From: JAGWRA01 sp963711505
GTDB taxonomy: Bacteria > Acidobacteriota > Vicinamibacteria > Vicinamibacterales > CAVVIG01
Assembly (NCBI GenBank): GCA_963711505.1
Contig: CAVQEJ010000006.1
Coordinates: 310,001-374,000, forward strand
Direction of reading: 5' to 3'
DNA length: 64,000 nucleotides
Below are positions 27,639 to 37,825 of this stretch, piece after piece. Both the position numbers and the translations under genes were made by a program. The notes beneath the pieces were generated by a model. The model worked only from the letters and a program-made list of their open reading frames with translations. It was not told where the DNA came from and ran no database searches. The first letter of the stretch is position 1, and each line of letters begins with the position of its first letter.

Positions 27639-28403
27639 TCAGAACTTCCGCAGGAAATCGGCGGGGATGTCCGCCTTCTTGCGGGCCGCGATCGCGAAGT
27701 AGTAGAGGGGCTCGCCCTGGATCGACAGCCGGTGACGGTAGCGCTCCAGGTGATACAGGTCGAGGTACTTCGAGAAGATCAGTTCGCGAATCATCTTCGA
27801 GAAGCCCGACGTGTCGTCGTGGCTGAAGAACGATTCCTTGATGTTGAACGCGACCCAGCCCTGCGACTGGATGGCGTTGAAGGCCTCGAGGAAGGCCAGC
27901 GGCGGAATGTCGCCGAAGCCGAGCGCCGCCACGGTCGTCAGGCAGTCGAACGACCAGGTCGACAGCTCCTCGCGCTCCGCACCGGTCAGCTGGCAGAAGT
28001 CCTCGACGTAGTAGGCGTCGTAGAGGCCCGGCCGGTCGCGCTCGGTCGCCATCCGCGCTTCGGGGATGATGTCGGCGCCGACGAGCCGGGAGATCCCCCA
28101 CTTCTTCATCGCCTCGCCCATCATGCCGTTGCCGGCGCCGAAGTCGAGCACGCGCAGTTCGGTGAAGTTCTCGTTCGTCTGGGCGACCGACGTCTTCAGG
28201 ATCTCGGCGACCTTGTTGGGCGACTGGCACTTCAGACGATCGTAGAAGAGCTGTTCGTAGAGGCCGGGAACCTTGTAGATCTCGTCGTAGTCGTGGAAGC
28301 GCATCTTGCGCTTGCGATCGTTCTCGAAGAGGAAGAAGTACGCCTCGTCCTGGTCGACGTGATCGCCGAGGGGCGGAAACTGGATCTTGTGCCGGATGTG
28401 CAT
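27639..28403 (-). CDS. class I SAM-dependent methyltransferase
   Basis: 254 residues, ATG at 28403 with AGGAAAGG upstream. The N-terminus (HIRHKIQFPPLGDHVDQDEAYFFLFEND) is conserved-looking but unfamiliar. Motif I is VLDFGAGNGMMGEAMKKWG, strand 2 ends LVGADIIPEA, and the motif IV region is FDCLTTVAALGFGDIPPLAFLEAFNAI, followed by GWVAFNIKESFF. The GADIIPEA and HRLSIQGEPLYYFAI regions suggest a small-molecule methyltransferase of the UbiE/COQ5-like superfamily. Substrate unknown. 190 bases without a gene separate it from the VIT gene. Confidence 0.85.
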   Translation of the reverse strand: MHIRHKIQFPPLGDHVDQDEAYFFLFENDRKRKMRFHDYDEIYKVPGLYEQLFYDRLKCQSPNKVAEILKTSVAQTNENFTELRVLDFGAGNGMMGEAMKKWGISRLVGADIIPEARMATERDRPGLYDAYYVEDFCQLTGAEREELSTWSFDCLTTVAALGFGDIPPLAFLEAFNAIQSQGWVAFNIKESFFSHDDTSGFSKMIRELIFSKYLDLYHLERYRHRLSIQGEPLYYFAIAARKKADIPADFLRKF

Positions 28404-28854
28404 CGTCACCTTTCCTTGAGTGGCGGCGGAGCGACCGGCGATTCGCATGGAATCGCGGATGGCCCCGGGCCGCCGATGTCGGATAACGCCCGCGGACCCC
28501 ACAGGGACGGCCTGCCGGCGGACGGTCGGAACGCGTCGGATGACCGCGGCGGCTGTGCAGAGGCCGTCGCTGGCGGCGCGCCGCGCAGACACAGGTCGAG
28601 CCCGGCGAACGGGGCGTCTGCGGTGTCTCCAGAAATCGGAGTCGATCGGCGCGTCGCGGATGACGAACGGGGTTCGTCGTGCTCCCGGCAGGTCCACAGG
28701 TCCCGCACGAAGCCGGCGGAGGCGGCCGCGCCCGGAAGCAGCCGTCAGCTGCCGAGGGCGGCGCCCACGTCGCAGGCGAAGCCGTGAACTCGTGGGGCGG
28801 ACCAGACATCGTACCCCATCAGGGCGGATCCGCCAAAACGGGAGCGCCGGGGCA
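28404..28854. other. intergenic region, no gene seen
   Basis: 451 bases between the methyltransferase start (minus strand) and the YaeQ stop. Frames on both strands are open in places but translate to Arg/Ala/Pro-rich noise with no start preceded by an RBS and no recognisable motif. No tandem word repeat or hairpin repeat stands out. It is the longest featureless gap in the window; a small RNA or promoter could be hidden here. Confidence 0.5.
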
Positions 28855-29397
28855 TCAGACGATCCGGTGGGTCCTGACCGCGGTGCTGAAGGTGCGTCCG
28901 TCGACGTCCAGGTACAGCTGCTGCTCGGTGCGCGACACCGCCACTTCCGCGCGCCGGCCGATGGCCGCCGACGCCTCTTCGATGAACGGCAGGTCGAACA
29001 TGTACACGGGAATCTCGGCGGCGCGATGCACCCGCTCGGCGCGCAGCGCCTCCAGCACCTTGTCGGGATTGCGGTGCGTATACACGGCCGCGCGGCCGGC
29101 CAGCTTCATACCGCGATGCAGACGCCGGGCGTCCGGCATGCCGACTTCGATCCAGGCGGTGAGGCGGCCCGCCGCGTCCCGGACCAGCACGGCGGGCTCG
29201 TCGGCCGACGACACGCCGCCCGCCGAGAACGCAATGCCCTCGGTGTATTCGAGGCAGTACGCAAGAAACCGGGTCAGCAGATATTCCGGCGTCTCGGACG
29301 GATGACGCGCGAGGCGCAGATCGAAGTGCTCGTACACGCCCCGATCGATGTCGGCCAGCTCGGTCACCAGGTTGTAGATCGTCGCCGTCAGTGCCAT
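28855..29397 (-). CDS. YaeQ family protein
   Basis: 180 residues, ATG at 29397; the length is exactly that of the family. The opening ATIYNLVTELADIDRGVYEHFDLRLARHPSETPEYLLTRFLAYCLEYTEGIAFSAGGVSSADEPAVLVRD is diagnostic of YaeQ, as are WIEVGMPDARRLHRGMKLAGRAAVYTHRN and the C-terminal QQLYLDVDGRTF. The fold is nuclease-like (PD-(D/E)XK), and the E. coli protein was once proposed as an antiterminator suppressor; the true activity is unknown. Confidence 0.93.
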   Translation of the reverse strand: MALTATIYNLVTELADIDRGVYEHFDLRLARHPSETPEYLLTRFLAYCLEYTEGIAFSAGGVSSADEPAVLVRDAAGRLTAWIEVGMPDARRLHRGMKLAGRAAVYTHRNPDKVLEALRAERVHRAAEIPVYMFDLPFIEEASAAIGRRAEVAVSRTEQQLYLDVDGRTFSTAVRTHRIV

Positions 29398-29447
29398 CGC
29401 TCACTCCACCTGCGACGTACGACGGGGGTCGCGGACTTCGCCGAAGG

Positions 29448-29527
29448 CCACGCCGAGCCGAGGACAAGAGAATCCGAGGCGAGGCGTCAGCGTCAGCTCC
29501 GCGCGGGGATGGGGCCCCGTGCGCATT
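29448..29527 (-). repeat. dispersed repeat R1, single copy
   Basis: On the minus strand this roughly 80-base block reads TGCGCACGGGGCCCCATCCC then GCGGAGCTGACGCTGACGCC, TCGCCTCGGATTCTC and TCCTCGGCTCGGC. It matches two direct copies at 47001-47088 and 47102-47176 over almost its full length. The core can fold into a hairpin around GGGGCCCC. It occupies the spacer between the YaeQ and the isoprenylcysteine methyltransferase-like genes. No coding capacity. Confidence 0.75.
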
Positions 29528-29537
29528 GAATAATGCC

Positions 29538-30125
29538 TCAGAACACGAACGGAATGAGCCCCTTCACGCGCTTCCTGTACTCCGGATACTGGTCGGGAAA
29601 GTGCTTCGTCATCATCGCCTCTTCCTGCCTCGACTTCACCAGGAGCGCGACGAAGACCACGGCGAACCCGACGACCGGCTGAGGCGCGGCGAAGGCGAGC
29701 ACCGACCCGGCGACCATGACCAGAGCGCCGGTATAGATCGGGTGGCGGACGATCCGGTACGGGCCGCGCTGGATGAGCTCGTGGTTCTCCTTGAACGTGA
29801 TCCACCCGCTCCAGTTCGCGCCGAGCGTGCGGCGGGCCCAGAGCGTGAACCCCATGCCCGCGATGCAGAGCGCCGTGCCGATCCAGCCGGCCAGAGGCGT
29901 GTGGGGCATCGGGATCGGGACCGCCGGCCAGTGGATCCCGGAGCCGCCAAGCAACCAGTCGACCGCGACGGCAATCACGATCAACACCAGCAGCCGACCG
30001 CCGGGGCTCTGCCGTTCGACCGACCGCTTGGTCGACCACGCGGCGACGATCCAGTAGAAGACGACGACAGCCCAGCAGGCCATCACGACCTGCTGATAGA
30101 GGGTCATGGTGTCGGTGTTCGGCAT
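29538..30125 (-). CDS. isoprenylcysteine carboxyl methyltransferase-like membrane protein
   Basis: 195 residues from ATG 30125 (ATG 30107 also possible). Four to five membrane helices; the C-terminal half holds the ICMT/PEMT catalytic region NHELIQRGPYRIVRHPIYTGALVM, where Arg-His-Pro contacts SAM, and the tail SRQEEAMMTKHFPDQYPEYRKRVKGLIPF with the conserved YPxYRxRV. Bacterial homologues methylate membrane-embedded isoprenoid or lipid substrates; eukaryotic ICMT methylates prenylated proteins. Substrate unknown. Confidence 0.9.
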   Translation of the reverse strand: MPNTDTMTLYQQVVMACWAVVVFYWIVAAWSTKRSVERQSPGGRLLVLIVIAVAVDWLLGGSGIHWPAVPIPMPHTPLAGWIGTALCIAGMGFTLWARRTLGANWSGWITFKENHELIQRGPYRIVRHPIYTGALVMVAGSVLAFAAPQPVVGFAVVFVALLVKSRQEEAMMTKHFPDQYPEYRKRVKGLIPFVF

Positions 30126-30224
30126 TCGTCCGTCCCCGTCCAGGCTCCAGGCGTTCTTCGCGGCTTGCGGGAACCCACCCCCGCTCGGGCGGGCCGCAGG
30201 CGCTTCGACGTCCTACGCTCTACG

Positions 30225-31470
30225 TTACGTCCACTCTCTCCTTCCCTCCACCCTCGCCAGTATCGTCGCAGCCGTCAGGTGCGCCGTCACGTTCGCCGTG
30301 GTCTTGCACATGTCGGGAATCGCGTCGACGGCAATCAGGATGCCGACCCCTTCGGGCGGCAGGCCGAGATTGACCAGCAACGGCACGAGCAGGAAGAGAC
30401 TGGCGCTCGGAATGCCGGGCACGCTGAAGCTGAGCACCGTGCCGGTCACCACGACCGTGGCGAGCTGCGCCATGCCGATGTGCACGCCGTACAGCTTGCC
30501 GAGGAACAGCGCGCCGACGATCCAGCCGATCGGCACGTTCACGCGGAAGATCGTCACGGCGAGCGGAAGCGCGAAGCCGTCGATGATCGGCGGCAGCTTC
30601 AGCGTGTCGCGCGCGGCCGACAGCAGTGCGGGCAGCGCCGCCAGAGAGGACCGGGTGCTGAACGCGACGGCCTGCGCCGGCAGCACAGCCCTGGCGAAGC
30701 GGCGGAACGGCGTCCGGCCGGCCAGCACCGCGACGGGATACAGCAGAGCCGTGAACACCAGCGCGATGCCGGAGAGCGTGGCGACGTAATAGATGATGGC
30801 GCCCGCCGCCGCCAGCCCCATGCGGAAGCCCAGAGGCACGGCGAGCGCGAAGATGCCGATGGGAGCAACGGCGAGAATCCACCCGACGACGACCAGCAGC
30901 GCGTCGGCCAGCGCACGGAACCACGCGACCAGCGCCTCCTGCCGCGCGCGGTCGAGTCGCGTGATGGCGAGGCCGAGCACCAGCGTGAAGAACAGCACGG
31001 GCAATACCGTGCCGTCCGCCGCGGCCTTCAGCGGGTTCACCGGCACCATCTCGACGATGCGCTGCGCCAGCGAGGGCATGTGCCGCGCCGTCTCCGCGAT
31101 GCCGGCCGTCCCGGCGCTCGATCGCAGCGCGGCTGCCACGTCGGGCGAGATGACGAGCCCCTTCAAGACCAGCGGCGCCACGAACATCGTGAAGACGCCG
31201 CCGGCGACCAGCAGCACGACGAACACCGGCACCGCCCAGGCGCCGAGCCGGCCGACGCGCCGCAGGTCGGTCGCGCCGCCGACACCGCTGACGACCAGCG
31301 TGATGACGAGCGGGAATCACCGTCATCCGGATCGCGTTGATCCAGATCGTGCCGACCGGCTCCACGACGGCCACCGGCGTGGCGGCCGCATGACTCCCCG
31401 CGGCCGCCAGGGCCATGCCGGCCGCGAGGCCGACGATGAGGGCGAGGAGGGTGCGAAGGGTGGAGGACAA
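30225..31470 (-). CDS. dicarboxylate/amino acid:cation symporter (DctA/GltP family), one frameshift
   Basis: About 415 residues, ATG at 31470. N-terminal helices LLALIVGLAAGMALAAAGS and VGTIWINAIRMTVIPA (the conserved FxRLLKMxIxPLxF-like site) precede a slip near 31315 (GGGAATCACC); the rest is continuous: AAADGTVLPVLFFTLVLGLAI, the serine-rich re-entrant loop AFSTRSSLAALPALL (SSSxATLP-like), PLAVTIFRVNVP and the helix 8 region SASLFLLVPLL, then AVDAIPDMCKTTANVTAHL with the substrate-binding D and N residues. Proton- or sodium-coupled uptake of C4-dicarboxylates, glutamate or aspartate. Confidence 0.88.
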
Positions 31471-31483
31471 GGGAGAAGGCTTG

Positions 31484-31599
31484 TAGGCTACGGGCTACGC
31501 GGGCTACGGGCTACGGGCTACGGGCTACGGTCTACAGTCTTCAGTCTCCGGTCCTGACAGTGCTCGTCGAAACGGGCAATGGGCAAGGCGCAACGGGTG
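31484..31599 (+). repeat. GGGCTAC / TCTACAG and CAATGGG tandem word repeats
   Basis: 31484-31556 is a run of GGGCTAC words (at least six, ending CTACGGTCTACAGTC and TTCAGTCTCCGGTC), and 31572-31599 holds CGGGCAATGGGCAAG and GCGCAACGGGTG. Both word families recur elsewhere (first at 32453-32515, 59380-59438 and 62298-62340). They fill the first third of the 319-base gene-free gap 31471-31789, upstream of the symporter start. Confidence 0.75.
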
Positions 31600-31648
31600 T
31601 CGCTCGCACAGCCGGCGAACGCCGGTGCCACGTGTCTCGGGCTCCTCG

Positions 31649-31740
31649 CGTAGGGGCCGCCCAGAGCGCGCCCGTGTGCGGCTCTGAAATCGCCTCGCAA
31701 CGGCGCGGTGAAGCGCGGCCACCATGCGCCGCGCCTACGT
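31649..31740. repeat. dispersed hairpin repeat R3 with CGTAGG...CCTACG ends
   Basis: The segment opens GCGTAGGGGCCGCCC and closes GGCCACCATGCGCCGC then GCCTACG, so the ends are complementary. A second element with the same ends and the same GTAGGGGCCGCCCAG core is at 52379-52434 inside the benzoyl-CoA operon. No coding capacity; it fills the remainder of the gap before the small membrane protein. Confidence 0.55.
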
Positions 31741-31789
31741 GCATAGACGCCGCACGCCGCACTGGCGCTGCACATGACAGGTGCTCCTC

Positions 31790-32350
31790 CTACCTCGGCC
31801 AGAGCCACCCGAACGTGCCCGCCGTCAGCAGCCCGTAGATCAGCCCGTCGAACATCGACAGCAGCGTCGTTCCCCAGTTGCGCCGGTACCAGATCGACTG
31901 CTGGGCGAGCGCGAACGAGTAGCCCATGAAGGCCGTGGTGCCGACGAAGCGGAAGACCTGGAGGTAGTCGACGCCGGCGGCGAGCGCGCGTCCCGTGATG
32001 TAGGCCGAGAAGAAGCTGACGAGCACCGAGTAGAGGAACCAGAGCGTCAGGCTCTTCCCCATGCCCATGTCCCCGCCGGGCGAGACGGTCATGAAGACTA
32101 TCGGTCCCTTCTTCATCCTCTCGACGAAGGCCGGATCCTTCATGCCGGCCGCCGAACCCGGAAGCGGCGCACCGTAATCGCCCGGGGCGATGTCGAGCCG
32201 GCGGATCGCGTCCAGCAGCTCGTCCTCCTTCGGCACCCGCTTCATGTCGTTCTTGTGGAGCGGCAGCACCATGTGGAAGAACGCACTGACAAAAAAGACG
32301 ATGACCGCCGACAGCACGATCGGAAGCCAGAGCGACATGACGGGGACCAT
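31790..32350 (-). CDS. membrane protein of unknown function
   Basis: 186 residues from ATG 32350 (GTG 32356 also in frame). First helix LWLPIVLSAVIVFFVSAFFHMVL followed by a conserved-looking soluble stretch HKNDMKRVPKEDELLDAIRRLDIAPGDY and PGSAAGMKDPAFVERMKKGPIVFMTVSPGG, then three helices (LWFLYSVLVSFFSAYITG, FRFVGTTAFMGYSFALAQQSIW, LLSMFDGLIYGLLTAGTFGWLW). The HKNDxxxxPxExxxLxAIR segment recurs in acidobacterial and planctomycete genomes as I recall, but I know no function. Confidence 0.75.
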   Translation of the reverse strand: MVPVMSLWLPIVLSAVIVFFVSAFFHMVLPLHKNDMKRVPKEDELLDAIRRLDIAPGDYGAPLPGSAAGMKDPAFVERMKKGPIVFMTVSPGGDMGMGKSLTLWFLYSVLVSFFSAYITGRALAAGVDYLQVFRFVGTTAFMGYSFALAQQSIWYRRNWGTTLLSMFDGLIYGLLTAGTFGWLWPR

Positions 32351-32452
32351 GCGCACCTCCGGGGCAGGACGTGGACGTGAGTTGGCGAAGAAATCGGGTG
32401 AATCCTAAGAGGTGAAGGGCGGGCGGCGCAAGGGGAAACGACGGACACCTGC

Positions 32453-32572
32453 GGGCTACGGGCTACGGGCTACGGCGGGAGCCTGCCGTCTACGGTCTAC
32501 AGTCTGCGGTCCAGATAGGGCGGCGACGCACCCACCGCCCTACCGCCTGCCGCCCATAGCCTATCGCCTACC
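32453..32572 (+). repeat. CTACGGG / CCTACCG tandem word repeats
   Basis: GGGCTACGGGCTACGGGCTA is followed by CTGCCGTCTACGGTCTACAG and, at 32533-32572, by degenerate CCGCCCTACCGCCTGCCGCC and CATAGCCTATCGCCTACCG. The second half is roughly the reverse complement of the first in word content, giving an imperfect stem. It lies in the spacer between the 2-hydroxyacid dehydrogenase stop and the membrane protein start. Confidence 0.72.
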
Positions 32573-32581
32573 GAGTACCCC

Positions 32582-33525
32582 TCAGTATCCGCGTTCGAAG
32601 TCGACCTGGTAGTTCAGCGCCTCCCCCGCCCGGAGCCGCCGGTAGTTGTCGATGAAGACCGGCGCGATGTCCTCGGGGAAGCTGAGGGCGGCCGTGTGGC
32701 CGGTAATGAGCACGTTCGGCAGCCGCCAGAAGGCGCTGTACGGCGGCAGCGGCTCCTCGTGGAAGACGTCGAGCACGGCGCCGGCCAGCCGGCCCGACTG
32801 CAGCGCGTCGGCCAGCGCCTCTTCGTCGACGACCTGGCCGCGGCCCGGGTTCACGAAGATCGCGTGCTGCGGCAGCGCGCCGAGCAGTCGCGCCCCGACC
32901 AGTTCGCGGGTCGCGGGCGTATGGGGCAGCACGCAGACGAGGTAATCCAGTCCCGACGCGAACCGCTCGAGGTCGTCGCCGTGGAACCAGGCGTCCACGT
33001 CGGGACAGTCCTCGCTCGCGCGCGTGTAGCCGTGCACGTGCATGCCGAAGCACTTCGCCGTGTGGGCCAGCACCGCGCCGATCGATCCGACGCCGAGCAG
33101 GCCGATCCGCTTGCGCCGCAGCGTGCCGGGCGGCGTCCGATCCCATCGTCCGGCCTGCTGCGACGCATGGCGGCTGAAGATGAGCCGCTCGTGCGCCAGC
33201 AGGTAGCCGAAGACGTACTCCGACATCAGTCCGCCGAAGACGCCGCGCGCGTTGGTCAGCACGTAGTCACGGCGCAGCTCGGGCGCCAGCAACGGCTCCA
33301 CGCCCGCCCAGGTCGCCTGCACCCAGCGCAACCCGGCGAGCTGCGGCAGCACGCCGGCGATGAGCGACGGCTCGCCGAGCGCCAGATCGCAGCCGGCGCC
33401 GTCGCGGATCGCGTGCGCCGCGTCGGCCGCCGACACGATCTCCAGGTCCGGCAGGTGCGCGTCCTCGATCAGCCGGCGATATTCCGACGCGTGACGGGAG
33501 AGGATGAGGAGATGAGATGGGTCAC
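32582..33525 (-). CDS. D-isomer-specific 2-hydroxyacid dehydrogenase, one frameshift at N-terminus
   Basis: About 314 residues. NAD-binding GLLGVGSIGAVLAHTAKCFGMHV, then the active-site Arg in VCVLPHTPATREL, Glu in NPGRGQVVDEEALADAL and His in ITGHTAALSFPED complete the catalytic set. The N-terminal sequence LILSRHASEYRRLIEDAHLPDLEI is read upstream of 33436 without a start; a GTG at 33525 one frame away (THL...) overlaps the TGA of the upstream gene (GTGA) and needs one slip near 33510. Related to phosphoglycerate, glyoxylate or hydroxypyruvate reductases; the substrate is not decided by sequence. Confidence 0.87.
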
Positions 33526-34269
33526 CGGAACTCCGCTCCGTCCACCGTCACGCGGAAGAACTCGCCTTCGGTGTCGAAGCGATCGGAACCATACGTACCA
33601 GCCGACGCGCAGGCGCGTCGGAATCGTGTAGCCGCCGAACGTCCGCTCCTCGTCGGCGACGCCGCCGAAGTCGGAGTAATGGAAGTGGCCGCCGTCCGGG
33701 CTGCCCCAGCGCTTCAGCTTCACGCTCACGACACGGCCCGATGCGTCGATCGCGAGGCCGAGATCGGCCGCCCGGCCGAACAGCGTGAAGACGCCCCGCG
33801 CATGGCGGGCATCGACCGGCACCCACGACACGTCGCTGCGCGTCAGCGCGGATGGCAGCCAGATCGATTCAGCGCGCACCCGCCCGATGGCCGAGCGGGT
33901 GACGTCGGGACCGGAGGCCGTCATCACCGGGAACAGCCCGAGCAGTCTCCAGCGCTGCGCCCCTTCGCCGTTCACCAGCCGGTCCCATCCGCTCACCGGC
34001 AGGCCGCGCATCCGCACCGTCGCGCGCCAGATCATCGCGCGGTTCCAGACGATGACCTGCTCCGCCTTGAACGGCAGCCAGCCCTTCAGCTTGATCTGCC
34101 CGTGCATGCGCAGCCGCACCGCCGACGCGAGCGGCGTTCCCGGCGCGATCGCGTGCTCCAGGTAGCGTCGCGCCGTCTCCGGCCGTCCCGCCACGAGCGC
34201 CGGCTGAAACAACTCTGTCCCGGGCGTCACCGAATCCCAGAGCGCGTCGAGGGTAAGATCGTGGGCCAT
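33522..34269 (-). CDS. DUF6544-like protein, one frameshift near C-terminus
   Basis: About 248 residues from ATG 34269. ETARRYLEHAIAPGTPLASAVRLRMHGQIKLKGWLPFKAEQVI and GADGGxV-type strands (WRATVRMRGLPVSGWDRLVNGEG, SDVSWVPVDA) are typical of DUF6544/DUF6920, a lipid-binding-like beta barrel of unknown function. A slip near 33578 is needed to finish DRFDTEGEFFRVTVDGAEFR and the stop at 33522. Its ATG overlaps the upstream tricorn stop (TGATG) and its stop overlaps the dehydrogenase GTG, making a three-gene coupled unit. Confidence 0.75.
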
Positions 34270-37200
34270 CAGATCATCGACGAATCGAGAATGAAGAATG
34301 TCGAATGAAGAAAGGAGACGGAACGCACTCGTCTGTCGACCTGCCTCCGGCCTTGCGCCCAGCATAGCGGCTGACGGACGGTCCGGTCCATCTTTCTCGA
34401 TTCCAGATTCTCAATTCCCCATCCGTCACCGTCCTCCCCCAGCGGCACCTTCCGCTTCCCCGTCGTCGGCGGCGGCGGCTCGTGCATCAGGCGGTCGGGC
34501 GGATGGGCCTTCAGCTCCTTCAGCGCCTCCGCCACCGCCTGTTCGAGCTGCGGGTCGTGGCCGGCGATGACGTCCTTCGGCCAGTTCTCGACGTCGATGT
34601 CGGGCGTGATGCCCGTGTTCTCGACCGCCCAGTGGCCCGAGCGGTCGAAGAAGCCGCCGCGCGGCGCGATCATCGATCCGCCATCGACGAACGGCGGCGT
34701 GTCGGCCGTGTGGACCAGGCCGCCCCACGTCCGCTTGCCGACCAGCAGGCCGATCTTCCGCCGCTTGAACATGTAGGGCATCAGGTCGCCGCCCGAGCCC
34801 GACATCTCATTGATGATCATCACCTTCGGTCCCCAGATGCCGGCTTCGGGGCTGGTGAAGGGGACGCGGGTGCCGGCGACGTTGTTGAAGTAGCCGTCGT
34901 AGTCGCGCTGCAGCGCGTCGATGATGTAGTCGGCCGCCGAGCCGCCGTTGTTGTAGCGCTCGTCGATGACGGCCCCCTGCTTGTCCTGCTGCGCGAAGTA
35001 GTAACGGTTGAAGCTCTCGTAGCCGCCCTGCCCGGTATCCGGCAGATACACGTAGGCGAGCTTGCCGCCCGACAGCTTCTCCACCAGCCGGCGGTTCGAC
35101 TCGACCCAGGCGCGGGTCCGCAGCCCCGCTTCGTTCCTGACCGGCACGACCGTAATGTCCCACGCGCCCTGCGCCGACGCCGTCGAGTTCACCCTGAGCA
35201 CCGTCTGCCTGTCGGCGGTCCCGTCGAGCAGGCGGTAGATATTGTCCGTGCCGCGCAGGTCGACGCCGTTGACGGCGAGGATGTAGTCGCCAACCGCCGC
35301 CCGGATGCCCGGCGTGGCGAGCGGCGCGCGCAGGGTCCGGGTTCCAGCGTCTCCGTGTCGTAGATCCGGGTCGATCCGGTAGCGGCCGTTCTCGACGCTG
35401 AAGTCGGCGCCGAGCAGCCCGGCGTGGATCGGCGGCACCTCGGGCATGTCGCCGCCACGGACGTACGAGTGGCCGATGGAGATCTCCGATCCCATCATGT
35501 CGATCAGGTAGTTCAGGTCCGCCCGGTGCATCACATAGGGGAGCAGCTCGCCGTAGACCTGCTTGTCGCGCGGCCAGTCGGTGCCGTGCATGTTCTTCAC
35601 GTAGAGATAGTCGCGCTGGTTCCGCCACCCCTCGTCGAAGATCTGCCGGAACTCCGCCTTCGGATCCAGGAACATCGTGAGCGTCGCGTTCAGCTTGCCC
35701 CTGCCCGCCTCGGGCGGCTTGCCCGTGGCGTCGACGAGGAACAGCTCCGGCACCCGTTCCGTCCGGCCGTTGCCGTCAGCCTCGACGAGGTTCGTCCGGT
35801 AGACGAGCTTCTTCCCGTCGGCACTGACGTCGAAGGTGGCGACGCCGCTCTTCACGAAGACGTCCGGCTTCCGGTCCTCGATCCGGTAGCGGTGCAGCGC
35901 GTTGCCGGCGTTCGGCGAATCCGCCTTCCGGCGTTTCCATGTAGAAGACCGTGCCGGCCTCGCCCGGCCGCAGCATCGTGTACTGCCGTTCGGGCACGCC
36001 GCGCACCGAGACCACGCGCGACTGGAGGCCGTCGAAGTCGATCGTCACGGCCGGCGGCTCGCCCGCGCCCTCCTTCGCGATTCCAGCCGAGCCGTTCTTC
36101 TTCGCCGTCTCCGACCCGACGCCCGGGTCCTCGTCGCTCTCCGGCAGCAGCGGGCTCGCGTCCCCCTTGTGCAGCACGGCGAGGTAGAGGCCGAAGTGCT
36201 CCAGATGGTCGTACGACGTCATGTCGAGCCACTGCGACTTCAGGCCGTAGTCGGTCGACGCGAGGAACCAGAGGTACTTGCCGCTGGCGTCCCACACCGG
36301 CCAGACCGCGTCGGCCAGCCCGTCGGTGACCTGCCGCGTCTCGCCCGTCTCGACGTTGCTGATGAAGATGGCGTGATAGAGCGAGTTCAGGTGGCTCGAG
36401 TACGCGATCCACTTCGAGTCGGGGCTCCAGGCGGGGTTCTCCGTCCGGCTCGGCACCATCCACGGATCGCTGCCGACCACCTTCGCCTTCCCCGTGGCGA
36501 CGTCCATCACCCAGATCTTCAGGTCGGTGTCCGTGTAGACGATCTTCTTCGAGTCGGGCGACCACGACGCCATGTAGTAGTGCTTCGGGTCCGGGAGCGG
36601 AATCGTCCGCGGCGGCGCGATGCCGTCCTGCGCCTCGATGACGAGCTGGTACTCGCCCGACTTGTCGCTGAAGTACGAGATGTACTTGCCGTCGGGCGAC
36701 CAGGCCGGCTCGATCTCGGCCGAACCGCTCGAGTTGGTGATGTCGCGGACGTCGCCCTTCCCGGCCGGCACCGTGAACACCTCGCCGCGGGCCTGCACCA
36801 CCACCCGCTTCCCGGTGGGCGACAGCGCGACCTTCGTCATCATCTTCGTCACGTCCTGCCAGTGCGGCATCATCCAGGGGAAGTCGCCGGCCGCCGTGAT
36901 GTGAACGACATGCTCCTGGTTCGTGCGGGGATCGAGCAGGTGCACGTAGCCGGCCTGCTCGAAGACGATCGTGTTCTGGTCGGCGTCGAGCGTCTTCACG
37001 TCGAGACCGGTGAACTTCGTCACCTGGGTCAACTGCTTCGACTGCGTGTCGTACGACCAGATGTTGGCGACGCTGTCGCGGTCGGAGATGAAGTAGACCG
37101 TCTTCCCGATCCAGACCGGATCCATGTCCTTCGAATCGGTCCAGGGCGGCGACACCAGGTCGTACGTCTTCAGATCGACGATCCAGATCGGGCGGTTCTG

Positions 37201-37809
37201 TCCGCCCCGGTAGTGGCGGCGCTCCTCGTCCCACGAGTTGTTCATCCGGTAGGCGATGTGCGTGCCGTCGGGGGAGAACTTCCCCTGATAGCCGCGCGGC
37301 AGCGTCATCGCCACCGGCATGCCGCCATCGATCGAGACCGTCCAGAAGCGCGGCTCGGGCCGCGCCGCCCAGGTGTCCCGGCTCGACGAGAAGAGGATCG
37401 ACTTGCCGTCCGGCGTCCAGCCTTCGACCAGGTCGTTGCCGGGATGCCAGGTCAGGCGCTTCGGCTCGCCGCCCTCGGCCGGCACGACGTAGACGTCGAT
37501 GTTCCCCGCGTATTCGCCGCTGAAGGCAATCCACTTCCCGTCGGGCGAGAAGTGCGGGTTCGACGTGAGCCCCTGGAAGGTCGTCAGGCGCCGGGCGAGG
37601 CCGCCCGACCGCGGCACCACCCAGATGTTCTGGGCGTACGCGAAGGCGATCTGCGTGTCGCTGACCGTCGGCGCCCGCAGCAGCCGCGTCTCGGCCTCAG
37701 CAGGCCGCGCGGCGGCGAAGAAGGTCAGCAGGGCGAACGAGACCGACAGGACGAGCGGCTGCTCGATCAGCTCTGCAGACGTGGACCGGACGAACCCGTC
37801 GAACGTCAC
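34269..37809 (-). CDS. secreted tricorn-type protease, frameshifted
   Basis: About 1180 residues, GTG at 37809. Signal peptide (LVLSVSFALLTFFAAARPAEA). Residues 45-550 form WD/PD40-like beta-propellers with repeated FSPDGKWIAFSG, WTPDGKSILFSS, WSPDGKYISYFSD and WSPDSKKIVYTD blades. After a slip near 35920 come a core domain, a PDZ-like domain (VGDYILAVNGVDLRGTDNIYRLL) and the tail-protease C2 domain with catalytic Ser in IINEMSGSGGDLMPYM and Glu/Asp-rich ends. Near 35340 three extra single bases restore frame among themselves. The last 60 residues run into repeat sequence and may not be real. Degrades oligopeptides; here it would act in the periplasm. Confidence 0.87.
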
Positions 37810-37825
37810 GCGATGCAGTCATGAG

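Noticed and set aside
28404..28854. A possible gene in the 451-base gap before the YaeQ gene
   Set aside because: No frame has an RBS-supported start or recognisable domain; composition matches non-coding shadow frames.
31484..31556. Array of GGGCTAC words as a possible CRISPR
   Set aside because: Words of 7-8 bases with no spacers and no cas genes; it is a degenerate tandem repeat.
34269..34430. Last ~55 codons of the tricorn gene as a functional tail
   Set aside because: The translation after KVPLGEDGDG comes from repeat-like sequence (GAATGAAGAATG words) and lacks homology to tricorn ends; the natural stop was probably lost to an indel.
35902..37824. A 640-codon plus-strand open frame antisense to the tricorn gene
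   Set aside because: Shadow of the propeller domain; low-complexity His/Arg/Val translation.
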